Both the position numbers and the translations under genes were made by a program. Shown here one piece after another: positions 8,457 to 18,265 of a stretch of DNA of 64,000 nt. A model generated the notes under the pieces. It saw only the letters and a program-made list of their open reading frames with translations. It was not told the origin of the DNA and ran no database searches. Source of the stretch: Paraburkholderia fungorum (GTDB lineage Bacteria; Pseudomonadota; Gammaproteobacteria; Burkholderiales; Burkholderiaceae); NCBI RefSeq assembly GCF_902833645.1, contig NZ_CADFGE010000001.1, forward strand, positions 310,001 to 374,000, in the 5' to 3' direction. Position 1 is the stretch's first letter. Every line of letters begins with the position of its first letter.

Positions 8457-9785
8457 CTATTCCGGCAACGTCTGATGACGGGTCTCGACAGCAAACGGCA
8501 AGATCAGCAGGCCGATCCCAAAGGCCACCGCGGTCCACGCAATCGGCAGCCCGAGCGAGCCTTGCCAATGAATCGCGGCAGCCAGCAGGAAGTTCACACC
8601 GGCGCCGAGCAGGCGGCCCACCGACGCGTTGAAGGCAAACGCGGTGGCGCGTATCCGGGTCGGGTATTGCTCGGGCAGCCACAGCGAGAAAATCGCGAAA
8701 TTGCCGCCGAAGAAGCCGAGAAACAGCAGCGACACCATGAACGGGTTGAGCCCGTTCGGCAGATAGAAGATCCAGCCGAAAGCAACCACGATCGATAGCG
8801 CCATGCCGGCGAAGTACACCCCCAGCGCGACGCGGCGCCCAAGCCGCTCCGCCAGCCACGGTGCTGCCAGGCAGCCGAGGATCGTCCCGACCGACAACAC
8901 CGCGGCGCCGATCGAAGCAAGATGCACCGCGCCGACGCGGTCGATGCCGGCGCGTGTCGCCAGCGTCACGACGGCGCTCGCTTCGTAGACCGACCCGGCC
9001 CACAAGCCAATGATCGCGACCCCCACGAGACTCGCGCTCGTCAACGTGCGACGCAGATAGGCCGGTGCGAATATCTCCATCAGCGGCCGGCGTTTAGGCG
9101 CGGCTGCGGCGTTCGCCTGACCGACTCCATGCGTGGCCTTGCGCCACTGCCCTGGCTCTTTCACCCTGAGCACCGTGAAGATCGCCAGCAGCGCCGGAGC
9201 GAGACCGCACAGGAACATCGCGCGCCAGCCATACGTCGCGCCGACCGTGTAGTTCAACAAAGCAGCAAGGAAAAAACCCACGTAGTAACCGGTCTGCAAA
9301 TAGCCCGCCCCCATCTTGCGGCGATCTTCCGGCCAACTCTCGGCAACATAAGTCCCCGCCAGCGCCCACTCGCCACCCACGCCGATACCGGCAATCAGTC
9401 GGAAGGCGGCCAATTCCCAGACGTTGTGCGCGAATGCCGCGGCGCCGGTGAACACTGAATAGATCAGAATGCTCGCGGCCAAAGTCTTGACACGGCCAAA
9501 ACGGTCGGCGAGCGGCCCCCAGATGAACGATAGCCCCCAGCCGATCAGAAACAGCGCAAACAGGATCGAGCCGTACATGCCCAGATTGCCCGGCGTCGCG
9601 GCAATCCCGGAGTTGGGCAGCAACTCGGTGAGCGCCGGAATCAGCACCAGCGCGTAGATCACGGAATCCACGCCGTCCAGCACCCATCCCGAGTAAACCG
9701 CCCAGAATCCGCCGATCTGCTCGCGGGTGAGAGGCGTGCGCCCGGCCTTGAGCCCGGGCGCCGATGCGGTGATCGCTTTAGCCAT
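8457..9785 (-). CDS. MFS metabolite:H+ symporter
   Basis: This 442-residue inner-membrane carrier has 12 predicted hydrophobic helices. The A-motif (GPLADRFGRVKT) follows helix 2, and GGEWALAGTYVAESWP is typical of the sialate/aromatic-acid type symporters. It is the first gene of the operon with the CoA-transferase and crotonase, so it probably imports the acid substrate of that pathway. It diverges from the LysR gene at 10017. The start at 9785 (MAKAITASAP) has AGGAGAC just upstream. Confidence 0.9.
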   Translation of the reverse strand: MAKAITASAPGLKAGRTPLTREQIGGFWAVYSGWVLDGVDSVIYALVLIPALTELLPNSGIAATPGNLGMYGSILFALFLIGWGLSFIWGPLADRFGRVKTLAASILIYSVFTGAAAFAHNVWELAAFRLIAGIGVGGEWALAGTYVAESWPEDRRKMGAGYLQTGYYVGFFLAALLNYTVGATYGWRAMFLCGLAPALLAIFTVLRVKEPGQWRKATHGVGQANAAAAPKRRPLMEIFAPAYLRRTLTSASLVGVAIIGLWAGSVYEASAVVTLATRAGIDRVGAVHLASIGAAVLSVGTILGCLAAPWLAERLGRRVALGVYFAGMALSIVVAFGWIFYLPNGLNPFMVSLLFLGFFGGNFAIFSLWLPEQYPTRIRATAFAFNASVGRLLGAGVNFLLAAAIHWQGSLGLPIAWTAVAFGIGLLILPFAVETRHQTLPE

Positions 9786-9924
9786 TCTTGTCTCCTATGT
9801 CGACCAGAGTTCGCGCTTTAGCGCGCTACCCGGGCCTCATGCAACATGGTTGCCGCCGACGGACGCCGGCCGTTTTGAAGCTGCGCCGGACAGCTCACGC
9901 TGGGCACGCTTCGGTTTTTGTGAG

Positions 9925-9966
9925 TCGAGTATAAGAATCCACTCGATAATCTAAAAATATGATATT
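9925..9966. promoter_or_regulatory. Probable LysR operator in the divergent promoter
   Basis: TCGAGT, ten bases, ACTCGA (9925-9946) is a perfect interrupted palindrome. It is followed by AAATATGATATTT (9954-9966), a near-palindrome. The pair lies in the 231-bp gap between the MFS operon and the LysR gene, the usual place for LysR recognition and activation half-sites. Confidence 0.55.
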
Positions 9967-10016
9967 TCTCTAGCTCAATCGGATTTCGTTATGGGATCAA
10001 GGAGCGAGCGACGAGC

Positions 10017-10934
10017 ATGGACCTGCGGCAGCTACGGTATTTCGTCAAAGTGGTGGAGTTCGGCAATGTCACGCGCGCGAGCGAGGCCCTGCATATCGCC
10101 CAGCCCGCGATCAGCCAGCAGATGCGTAATCTGGAACGCAATCTGGGGATGCAGTTGCTCGAGCGCAGCGTGCAGGGCGTGGCGCCCACCGCGGCCGGGC
10201 AAACGCTGTACCGTCACGCGATCGAGTTGCTGCGCCAGGCCGACAGCACGCGCGAGTTGCTACGGCAGGACGCGGAGCTGCCGCAGGGCAAAGTGTCGGT
10301 TGCCATGCCGTCGAGCACGGCGCGGATGGTGGCGATCCCGCTTGCACGCACGATTCGCGGCCGCTTCCCAGGCATCGCGCTGGAACTGCTCGAAGCGCCG
10401 AGCGCGGAACTCGGCAGTCTGATCGGCAGCGGCAGGGTGGAACTGGCTGTGGTGGTAGACGCAGTCGAAACGCGCGGGGTCGCCGCGCAGAAGCTGCTCA
10501 CCGAGGTGCTCTATCTGATCGCGTGGCCGGAGTTTCAGATGCCACACGAGCCGGTGTCGATCGCCGAACTCGGGCGTATGCCGTTGATCCTGCCCAGCGC
10601 GCCGAATACGATTCGCAGCCGCGTCGAGTGGGCGCTGCGCGAGGCCGGGCTGCCGTGCGAGATTCTGTTCGAGGCTAGTTCCACCGCGCTGTTGTTCGCC
10701 GCGGTGATGGCAAAGTTAGGTGTGACGATCCTGCCGTGGACGGCCGCGCACGTTGAACTCGACGAGCACAAGCTCAAGCTTGCCAAGGTCGATCACCCGC
10801 TTTTCTCGCGCGAGCTGTCGCTCTGCTGGCACGACACGGCGTTGCTGAGCAATGCCGTGCAGAAGGTCAAGGCGACGATACTCGAACTGTTCGACAGCCT
10901 TGGCAAGCGGCCAGAGTGGGCCGCGGCGGATTAA
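10017..10934 (+). CDS. LysR-family regulator (Nac/CynR-like)
   Basis: This is a 305-residue regulator. The winged helix covers MDLRQLRYFVKVVEFGNVTRASEALHIAQPAISQQMRNLE (residues 1-40), a very well-kept LysR helix-turn-helix of the Nac/CynR kind. The C-terminal co-inducer domain is complete. It is transcribed divergently from the MFS/CoA-transferase/crotonase operon and is its likely regulator. The start ATG at 10017 has AAGGAG about 8-10 bases upstream. Confidence 0.93.
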   Translation: MDLRQLRYFVKVVEFGNVTRASEALHIAQPAISQQMRNLERNLGMQLLERSVQGVAPTAAGQTLYRHAIELLRQADSTRELLRQDAELPQGKVSVAMPSSTARMVAIPLARTIRGRFPGIALELLEAPSAELGSLIGSGRVELAVVVDAVETRGVAAQKLLTEVLYLIAWPEFQMPHEPVSIAELGRMPLILPSAPNTIRSRVEWALREAGLPCEILFEASSTALLFAAVMAKLGVTILPWTAAHVELDEHKLKLAKVDHPLFSRELSLCWHDTALLSNAVQKVKATILELFDSLGKRPEWAAAD

Positions 10935-10959
10935 GGCACGGCGCCGAAGCGCGGTGCGC

Positions 10960-11859
10960 TCAGGACGCGCTCACGCGCCGCACGAAGAGCCGCCGCGTGA
11001 GATCGAATGCCACGAGATTCCCCGCCACCACCAGCAGGAGTCCAAGCACCGCCAACGCGGACCATCGGTAGCCCTCGAATATCGTCGAGACGGCAAGCGC
11101 CACGATCGGAAACAGCACGGTGCAGTAAGCGGCCCGCTCCGGTCCCATGCGTCCAACCAGCATCAGGTACGCCGTAAAACCGATCACCGAGCCGAAGATC
11201 GCCAGATAGGCGAGCGCGCCGAGATAACGCACGTCAGGCTCGATAGAGAACGAGAAACCGGCCAGCACGCTTCCCACCGTCAGGATGCTCGCGCCGATCA
11301 GCATGGCCCAGCTATTGGTGGCGAACGGGTGCAAGCCCATCGATTGCATCCGGCTCGACAGCAGATTGCCGACCGAAAAGCACAAGGTGCCAAGGAACGC
11401 AATAGCGAGCCCTAGCCACACCGCGTGGTCGCCCAGGTGCCCGGCCATCTGCTGGACGAACAGGCACACGATGCCGACCAGCCCCAATGCCGCCCCCGCA
11501 ATCGCCGACGGCTGCAAAGGACGGCCCATGAACAGCCGGCCGTTGATCGAGTTCAGCAGCGGCGCGGTAGAAAACACCACCGCGACGAGGCCGCTCGGCA
11601 CCACCTGTTCCGCGTAGTAGAAGCACAGAAAGTTCAGGCAGAAGAGCGCAAGACCTTGCGCGACAAGAAAGCGCCACGCGGCGCGCGGCGGCCAGATCGG
11701 CCGGCGCATGATGCGCAGCAGCGCGAACAGCACCAGCGCCGCGATCCAGAAACGCCACGCAATCGACACCGGCGGCGGTACCGAACCCAATTGCCATTTG
11801 ATCGCGATCCACGTAGTGCCCCAAATCAGCACGGTGACGGCATAGAGCAAAAAATTCAT
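10960..11859 (-). CDS. EamA/DMT-family transporter
   Basis: This 299-residue membrane protein has ten hydrophobic helices in two EamA halves. The opening MNFLLYAVTVLIWGTTWIAIKWQ is a characteristic RhaT/EamA first helix. The family mostly exports amino acids or metabolites. The start at 11859 is taken from this motif; a much longer upstream frame runs through the neighbouring AraC gene and is not real. It is divergent from the AraC regulator at 12022, which may control it, and converges with the LysR gene with a 25-base gap. Confidence 0.9.
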   Translation of the reverse strand: MNFLLYAVTVLIWGTTWIAIKWQLGSVPPPVSIAWRFWIAALVLFALLRIMRRPIWPPRAAWRFLVAQGLALFCLNFLCFYYAEQVVPSGLVAVVFSTAPLLNSINGRLFMGRPLQPSAIAGAALGLVGIVCLFVQQMAGHLGDHAVWLGLAIAFLGTLCFSVGNLLSSRMQSMGLHPFATNSWAMLIGASILTVGSVLAGFSFSIEPDVRYLGALAYLAIFGSVIGFTAYLMLVGRMGPERAAYCTVLFPIVALAVSTIFEGYRWSALAVLGLLLVVAGNLVAFDLTRRLFVRRVSAS

Positions 11860-12021
11860 GACGAAGCCTGTGGCAGCAATAAGCGAGAGTCCCACTATGC
11901 TGCGGCGCCGGCAAAGGCAGTTGTCCAGGATTGCGCACTTTTTCGGGGTGATACACCGCCCGCGACCGCTCGCCGTATACTGGCTGCTCACCCTATCATC
12001 GAATGCAGCCCGCTCCTCTCC

Positions 12022-12942
12022 GTGAACACCACCCTGCCCGCCTCCGTGATCGAACCCACTGAAACGCCGTTCGGCCTTCAGTCGGTTTGTCACACGCTGC
12101 AGAGCGCCAACGCGAATCTCGAACGCTTCGCGTGGCTGGGCGACCGGCTTGCCATCGCGCTCTGGACACGCGAAACCGAGGAAGCCGAGACCATCTATGA
12201 GCGGCCCGGCCATCACACGCTGTCGTGCTATCTGGACGGCGGCTATCGCACCGAGCGGCAGAAGATGCCCGGGCGCTACGGCGCGCCGTCGCGGCTTTGC
12301 GCGTTGCCGGGCGACCATGAATCGCGCTGGTGGGTGCGCGGTCACATGCATTTCATGCATCTGTACTTCCTGCCTGAACACTTCACGCAGCGCGCCGTGC
12401 AGGAACTCGATCGCGAGCCGCGCGAACTGACGCTGGCCGATCGCACCTATTTCGAAGACGCCCGCATCGCGAGCCTGTGTCAATCGCTCGCCAACGAAGA
12501 CTGGCAGGATCCCGACGGCCTGCTGCGGACGAATGAGGCCGCGCATCAGGTCTTGAGCCTGCTGCTGCGCGCACAAGGCGTGCGCCGCACGGACACGTCG
12601 CTGAAGGGCGGTTTGTCGGTTGCGACCCGGCGGCGCTTGCGCGATTACATCGAGAACCATCTCGCGCAAACGCTCACGCTCGGCGAGCTTGCCGGTGTGG
12701 CGGCACTATCCGAGTTCCATCTCGCGCGCATGTTCCGCACGTCGTTCGGACTTCCGCCCGCCGCCTGGATCGCACAGCAACGGCTCGAACGCGCCCGCAC
12801 GCTGCTGCGCACCACGAGGCTGCCGCTCGCACAAGTCGCCGAACAATGCGGCTATGCCAACGCCAGCCATTTCAGCCATCGCTTTCGTGAAAGCGTCGGC
12901 GTGGCGCCGGCGGCATATCGACAGGTTGTCGGCGCCGCCTAG
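12022..12942 (+). CDS. AraC-family transcriptional regulator
   Basis: This 306-residue protein starts at GTG 12022 (VNTTLPASVIEP). No strong ribosome-binding site is visible, so the start is tentative. The C-terminal 100 residues carry the double helix-turn-helix: TLTLGELAGVAALSEFHLAR, then the second motif around LPLAQVAEQCGYANASHFSH, ending in GVAPAAYR. The N-terminal effector domain is of unknown ligand. It is divergent from the EamA transporter, which is the natural candidate target. It converges tightly with the FAD/Fe-S dehydrogenase (13-base gap). Confidence 0.88.
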   Translation: MNTTLPASVIEPTETPFGLQSVCHTLQSANANLERFAWLGDRLAIALWTRETEEAETIYERPGHHTLSCYLDGGYRTERQKMPGRYGAPSRLCALPGDHESRWWVRGHMHFMHLYFLPEHFTQRAVQELDREPRELTLADRTYFEDARIASLCQSLANEDWQDPDGLLRTNEAAHQVLSLLLRAQGVRRTDTSLKGGLSVATRRRLRDYIENHLAQTLTLGELAGVAALSEFHLARMFRTSFGLPPAAWIAQQRLERARTLLRTTRLPLAQVAEQCGYANASHFSHRFRESVGVAPAAYRQVVGAA

Positions 12943-12955
12943 TGGTTCACCGCCC

Positions 12956-15900
12956 TCACTGCAAAGCCATTGCCAGCACGCGCGCGACATGGATCGCGTC
13001 GACGCCCGCCCCGTCGTGAATCTGATGCCGGCAACTCGTGCCGTCCGCGACCATCACCGTATTGCCGTCGATCTTGCGCACCGCCGGCAGTAGCGAGAGT
13101 TCCGCCATTGCCTGCGATGTCGCGTAATGCTCGGCTTCGTAGCCGAAGCTGCCCGCCATTCCGCAGCACGACGATTCCACCGTCGACACCTTCAGGTCAG
13201 GAATCCACTTCAGCACGGTTTGCACGGGCGTGAACGCATCGAAAGCTTTTTGGTGGCAGTGACCATGTACGAGCGCCTGCTCCTTTGCTAACGGCTTCAA
13301 TGCGAGTCGCAAGCGTCCGGCCTTTTCCTCGCGCACCAGAAACTCTTCGAACAGAAACGCCTGTTTCGAAAGCCGCTGCGCCTCTTCGCCGAAACCGTAG
13401 TGCAGAAACTCGTCGCGCAACGACAGCAGACACGACGGCTCCAATCCGACAATCGGCACGCCGCGCTCGACAAAAGGTTTGAACAGATCGAGCATGCGTC
13501 GTGCTTCCTGCTTCGCTTCATCGACCAGACCGGCCGCGAGGAAGGTCCGGCCGCAGCACACCGGCCGCTCGCCGTGGCGCGTATTGAAGTGCACCGTGTA
13601 GCCGGCGGCTTCCAGCACCTGTTGCGCGGCGCGCGCGTTCTCGGGCTCCATGTTGTTGTTGAACGTATCGACGAAGAGCAGCACTTCTTTCAGCGCGCCG
13701 CCTCGAGGCGGCTTCGCGGCCGACGCGCTCGCCAGAAACGATTTCCTGAAACGCGGCAGCGTGCGTTCCGGCGCAAAACCTACCGCCCGCTTGAACCATG
13801 CCGACAACACCGGCACGTTATCCGCCAACGCCATCAATCCAGGCACCCGGCTCGCCGTTGCGGCATAGCGCGGCATGAAGGCCACCAGCCTGTCGCGCAG
13901 ACGCAGTCCATGCCGTTTGACGCGCGCCGCCCGCGCCTCGATCTTGAACTTCGCCATATCGACGCCCGTCGGGCAATCGCGCTTGCAGCCCTTGCACGAG
14001 ACGCACAGATCGAGCGTGTCCTTGACGTCGTCGCTGGCAAGTCCTGCTTCGCCGAGTTGCCCGGAGATCGCCAGACGCAACGTGTTCGCGCGCCCTCGTG
14101 TCACATGTTGCTCATCCTTCGTCACGCGATAACTCGGGCACATGGTGCCCGCGTCGAACTTGCGGCAATGGCCGTTGTTGTTGCACATCTCGACGGCCTT
14201 CGCGAGACCGCCCGACAAATCATTGCCGCTGCCCGGCAAGGTCTCCTGCCCCGTCAGCGGATCGCGTTCGACGTTCCAGGCGGACCAGTCGAGCGCGGTC
14301 TCGATCGGACGCGCCGCGTAGCCCGGCGCGAAGCGAAAATTGCGCGCATCGTCCATCTTCGGCGGACGCACGATCTTGTCGGGATTGAAACGATTGTCCG
14401 GATCGAACAGCGCCTTAATCTCGGTGAACGCCTGGTTCAGACGCGGCCCGTATTGCCATGCGACCCATTCGCCGCGGCACAAACCGTCGCCGTGCTCACC
14501 CGAATATGCGCCCTTGTATTCACGCACCAGGGCGGCCGCTTCTTCGGCGATCGCGCGCATCTTGAGCGCCCCGTCGCGCCGCATGTCGAGAATCGGCCGC
14601 ACGTGCAGCGTGCCGACGCTCGCATGCGCGTACCACGTGCCTTCTGTCCCGTGCCGATGGAACACCTCGGTCAGTCGGCTCGTATATTCCGCCAGATGTT
14701 CGAGCGGAACCGCACAGTCTTCGATGAAGGAGACCGGCTTGCCGTCGCCCTTCATGCTCATCATGATGTTCAGTCCGGCTTTGCGGACTTCCCACAGCGC
14801 TTTCTGTTCGTTCGCGGCGGGCATCTCGACAACCGAATCGGGCAAGCCCAGATCGGCCATCAGTTCGGTGAGTTGCTTGAGCGACGCAAGCTGCTGATCC
14901 GCGTTCTCGCCCGCGAATTCCACCAGCAGGATCGCTTGCGGCTCGCCGACCAGCGCCTTCTCGATCACCGGCCGGAAAGCGGGATTGCTCATCGCCAGAT
15001 CGATCATCGTGCGATCGACCAGCTCCACCGCCACCGGCTTCAGCTTGACGATGTGCTGCGTGAGGTCCATCGCTTGCCAGAAGGTCGGGAAATTCACCAC
15101 GCCCAGCGTTTTATGCGCAGGCAGCGGTGCGAGCTTCAGCGTCAATTGCCGGCTGAACGCCAGCGTGCCTTCCGAACCGATCAGCAGATGCGCGAGATTG
15201 GCGATACCGTCGTCGGTATAAGCGCGCGGGTTCTGGCAATCGAACAGGTCGATGTTGTAGCCGGATACGCGCCGCAGCACCTTCGGGATGCGCTCGACGA
15301 TTTCATCATGCTCGCGCTCGGCAATCCGCTTCACGCCTTCCACGATCTGCTGCAGGCGCGCGCCTTGCGGCGCCTGCAGCAATGACGCGAAATGTGCTTC
15401 ACTGCCGTCGGCGAGAATCGCGTCGATCGCCTCGACGTTGTGCACCATGTTGCCGTATTCGATCGAACGCGAACCGCACGAGTTGTTGCCGGCCATGCCG
15501 CCGATCGTGCATTGCGCCGCCGTCGAGACGTCGACGGGAAACCATAGACCGTGCGGTTTCAGCCATGCGTTCAGGTGGTCCAGCACGACGCCCGGCTCAA
15601 CCGTCACGGTGCGCGCGTCGGCATCGAACGCGACGATGTTGTTCAACCATTTGCTGGTATCGATAACCAGCGCTTCGCCGACCGTCTGGCCACATTGGCT
15701 GGTACCCGCGCCGCGCGCGAGCAGCGGCACTTTCTCGCTACGCGCAATCTCCAACGCGATCCGCAGGTCGTCCTGATCGCGCGGCACCACCACGCCGATC
15801 GGCGTGATCTGGTAGATCGACGCGTCGGTCGAATAACGGCCGCGGCTCGCCGCATCGAATAACACGTCGCCGCGCAAGGACTTGCGCAGATGCTGTGCGA

Positions 15901-15976
15901 GCGGCGTCGTCAGGCGCGCGGCGGACGGCACGAGATGGATCGGCTTGACGAGCAAAGCGGAGGTGGGGTTCGTCAT
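12956..15976 (-). CDS. FAD/4Fe-4S fused D-2-hydroxyacid dehydrogenase (YdiJ type)
   Basis: This is a 1006-residue fusion. The N-terminal half is an FAD_binding_4 domain (PLLARGAGTSQCGQT, about 85-98, and GGMAGNNSCGSRSIEYG) with an FAD-oxidase C domain. The C-terminal half has two ferredoxin-type cysteine clusters (about 596-612 and 656-668, CVSCKGCKRDCP) and two CCG-type motifs (PVCCGRTF, SSCCGMAG). Length and order match E. coli YdiJ, a D-2-hydroxyglutarate dehydrogenase. It is the last gene of the aminotransferase operon, 24 bases after the hydratase gene. The substrate is inferred from the family; a glycolate or D-lactate oxidase role is possible. Confidence 0.9.
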   Translation of the reverse strand: MTNPTSALLVKPIHLVPSAARLTTPLAQHLRKSLRGDVLFDAASRGRYSTDASIYQITPIGVVVPRDQDDLRIALEIARSEKVPLLARGAGTSQCGQTVGEALVIDTSKWLNNIVAFDADARTVTVEPGVVLDHLNAWLKPHGLWFPVDVSTAAQCTIGGMAGNNSCGSRSIEYGNMVHNVEAIDAILADGSEAHFASLLQAPQGARLQQIVEGVKRIAEREHDEIVERIPKVLRRVSGYNIDLFDCQNPRAYTDDGIANLAHLLIGSEGTLAFSRQLTLKLAPLPAHKTLGVVNFPTFWQAMDLTQHIVKLKPVAVELVDRTMIDLAMSNPAFRPVIEKALVGEPQAILLVEFAGENADQQLASLKQLTELMADLGLPDSVVEMPAANEQKALWEVRKAGLNIMMSMKGDGKPVSFIEDCAVPLEHLAEYTSRLTEVFHRHGTEGTWYAHASVGTLHVRPILDMRRDGALKMRAIAEEAAALVREYKGAYSGEHGDGLCRGEWVAWQYGPRLNQAFTEIKALFDPDNRFNPDKIVRPPKMDDARNFRFAPGYAARPIETALDWSAWNVERDPLTGQETLPGSGNDLSGGLAKAVEMCNNNGHCRKFDAGTMCPSYRVTKDEQHVTRGRANTLRLAISGQLGEAGLASDDVKDTLDLCVSCKGCKRDCPTGVDMAKFKIEARAARVKRHGLRLRDRLVAFMPRYAATASRVPGLMALADNVPVLSAWFKRAVGFAPERTLPRFRKSFLASASAAKPPRGGALKEVLLFVDTFNNNMEPENARAAQQVLEAAGYTVHFNTRHGERPVCCGRTFLAAGLVDEAKQEARRMLDLFKPFVERGVPIVGLEPSCLLSLRDEFLHYGFGEEAQRLSKQAFLFEEFLVREEKAGRLRLALKPLAKEQALVHGHCHQKAFDAFTPVQTVLKWIPDLKVSTVESSCCGMAGSFGYEAEHYATSQAMAELSLLPAVRKIDGNTVMVADGTSCRHQIHDGAGVDAIHVARVLAMALQ

Positions 15977-16000
15977 ATCGTCGGCCTGGAAGAAAACGGA

Positions 16001-16750
16001 CTAGTACAGTGTCAGGCTGATCGGCGCGAGCCCTTCGATGCGCCCGCTGGCCGTGCCCGCGCTCTGCGGGAAAAACATTCCGGTGTACGAACCGGTCGTG
16101 ACGATCATCTCCGGCGTGATCGCAATGCCGCGCGACGTCGCGTGATTGACAAGCCATGTCAGAAGGCGTCGCGGATCGCCGGCCGGATTGGCGGGCGTCG
16201 TCTCGACCACGTCGAGGCCTTCAAAGCTGAACCGCAACGACGGGGACAAAAACGGAAAATCCTCGCGATACGGCGTGAATTCGCCGACGATCAGCGCGCC
16301 GTGATTCTGCAAGTCAGCAAGTTGGGCGAGCTTGTCGACGTCGGGCCAGTCGGCATAGCGGCTCGCCACGATCTCGATGGTCGTGCCGATCGAGCCGATA
16401 CCGCCCAGCACGTCGGCTTCGCTATAGGACGTGGCGGATGGCTCGAAACGGCGGCCGAAGCGGAATGCGATCTCCAGTTCGAGTCCCAGCGGCGTGAAGG
16501 TTTTGCGCGGTAAGCTTGCGCCGTCGGCGTGCAGATCGCTCGCCGGCAGCGGTGCGCCCTGGATCGGGCCGCTGTCGGACTTCGCGCCGATCTTCCAGCC
16601 GCCGATCGGCGCGTCCAGCGCGCGCAGAATGTCGTGCTGGATCGCGTAGGCGGCGGCGCCGTCTGCTGGAATCTGCTCCGCCGGCAACGCATCGAGCGTC
16701 AGGTGATGGCGGCGCGCGTCGGCGAGACGTTGACTCAGTGATGTTGTCAT
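16001..16750 (-). CDS. 2-keto-4-pentenoate hydratase / oxalocrotonate decarboxylase-family protein
   Basis: This is a 249-residue protein of the MhpD/fumarylacetoacetate-hydrolase-like superfamily. Recognisable parts are GWKIGAKSDSGPIQG, LGLELEIAFRFGRRF with a metal-ligand glutamate pair (ELE), and the end segment TTGSYTGMFF. The family hydrates 2-oxo-alkenoates or decarboxylates related acids using Mg2+. I place the start at 16750 (MTTSLSQRL); a 30-residue extension would run into the upstream MFS gene. It is third in the operon, between the MFS carrier and the FAD/Fe-S enzyme. Confidence 0.85.
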   Translation of the reverse strand: MTTSLSQRLADARRHHLTLDALPAEQIPADGAAAYAIQHDILRALDAPIGGWKIGAKSDSGPIQGAPLPASDLHADGASLPRKTFTPLGLELEIAFRFGRRFEPSATSYSEADVLGGIGSIGTTIEIVASRYADWPDVDKLAQLADLQNHGALIVGEFTPYREDFPFLSPSLRFSFEGLDVVETTPANPAGDPRRLLTWLVNHATSRGIAITPEMIVTTGSYTGMFFPQSAGTASGRIEGLAPISLTLY

Positions 16751-16787
16751 TGCTTTCAAGGCGAAAAGAAGGAACGGTGCTGCCTGC

Positions 16788-18074
16788 TTATGCGCCCACG
16801 CCGGTAGTCGCATGCGCTTTGTCGGCCGCATTGAGGTCAAACTTGCTTTCCGGCTGCATGCGGAACGCGAGCACCACGCCGAGCGCCATCAACAGCATGC
16901 TGCCGACGAACGGCAACTCCCAGCTGCCGAAGTAGTCGATCAGGAATCCGCCAACCACCGGCGAGACGATCGCGGCAAAAGCCGAGCCGGTGTTCATCAT
17001 GCCGCTCGCGGTGCCTGAGTATTCCGGCGCGATGTCCATCGGAATCGCCCACATGGGACCAATCGTCATTTCGGCGAAGAAGAAGCCCGACGCGAGGCAC
17101 GCCATCGACACATACAGGTGATGCGTGAACATCAGCGGAATCAGCGAGAGCAGACAAAAGAACATGCACACCGACACCATCCAGCTCCGCGCACGCTTCA
17201 GGCTGCGGGTACGCGTGAAGATCCAGTCGGTCACGATGCCGCCGAGCGTATCGCCGAGCACGCCGGCAAAGAACACGACCGAGGCGAAGATCGCCGACTT
17301 TTGCAGTTGCAGGTGATAGCTGTGCAGGAAGTACTGCGGAATCCAGCTGAGGAACAGCCACAAGGTCCAGCCGTAGCAGAAGTACACGATCGTGACCGGC
17401 CACATGCGGCGAAACAGTTTGCCCCACGGCACGCCGGCCGCTTTCGGTTTCGGCGCGGGCAAGACTTCGAGTTCCTCGGCCGTGATGCGCGGATGATCTT
17501 TCGGATGTTCGGTGAACGTGAACGCCCACACCGCGACCCACAGCAAGCTGAACACGCCGCAGATATAGAACGATTCGCGCCAGCCCCAGGTCGCCATCAC
17601 GAGCACGATCAAGCCCGGTGCCACCGCATTGCCGATACGCGACGCCGCGTGGGTAATGCCCTGCGCAAAGCCGCGTTTTTCTTTCGCGACCCAACGCGCC
17701 ATTGCCGAGGTCGCGGCGGGAAACGTGGCGCCTTCGCCGAAACCGAGCAGCACGCGTGCGGCCAGCAACGAGACCAGGCCACCCGCGAGACCGGTCAGCA
17801 GCGTCGCGACACCCCAGATGGCGCCGCAGAAGATCAGCGTGCGTTTCGCGCCGAAGCGGTCGCTGACCCAGCCACCGATGATCTGAAAAATCAGATACGG
17901 GTAAGCGAAAGCGGAAAACACGAGGCCCACCTCAGTATGGGACAGGCCAAATTCCTTGCCAAAACCTGCCGCCGCGGTGCTGACGTTGACGCGGTCAAGG
18001 TAGGTGATGAAGTACATGATGCAGAGCATCACTATAACGATACTGGTCGCACTGCTCACACGAAACCGCTTCAT
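16788..18074 (-). CDS. MFS transporter, anion:cation symporter (D-galactonate/phthalate) type
   Basis: This 428-residue carrier has twelve helices. The first helix (MYFITYLDRVNVSTAAAGF) and the A-motif GGWVSDRFGAKRTL are diagnostic of the ACS family, which takes up organic acids such as hexonates, glucarate or tartrate. The start at 18074 (MKRFRVSS) has GGAGAG close upstream; an upstream extension lacks a ribosome-binding site. It is second in the aminotransferase operon and probably brings in the acid that the operon degrades. Confidence 0.9.
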   Translation of the reverse strand: MKRFRVSSATSIVIVMLCIMYFITYLDRVNVSTAAAGFGKEFGLSHTEVGLVFSAFAYPYLIFQIIGGWVSDRFGAKRTLIFCGAIWGVATLLTGLAGGLVSLLAARVLLGFGEGATFPAATSAMARWVAKEKRGFAQGITHAASRIGNAVAPGLIVLVMATWGWRESFYICGVFSLLWVAVWAFTFTEHPKDHPRITAEELEVLPAPKPKAAGVPWGKLFRRMWPVTIVYFCYGWTLWLFLSWIPQYFLHSYHLQLQKSAIFASVVFFAGVLGDTLGGIVTDWIFTRTRSLKRARSWMVSVCMFFCLLSLIPLMFTHHLYVSMACLASGFFFAEMTIGPMWAIPMDIAPEYSGTASGMMNTGSAFAAIVSPVVGGFLIDYFGSWELPFVGSMLLMALGVVLAFRMQPESKFDLNAADKAHATTGVGA

Positions 18075-18265
18075 CGTCTCTCTCCATTGCAGTCTGTCGA
18101 CGGCGCGCCTGGAATGGCGCGCTGCATCGTCGCCCGTCAGCGACCTGCGCCGCGGGAACATCGCCTGTTGTTCATGAGCCGCGTTCTATGCGCGGCTTCG
18201 TGAGGGAAGTGCTCCCGCCCTCCCCTGCTGCGAGAAGCGCCTGAGTGCTCAGGTGCCTAAGGTGC

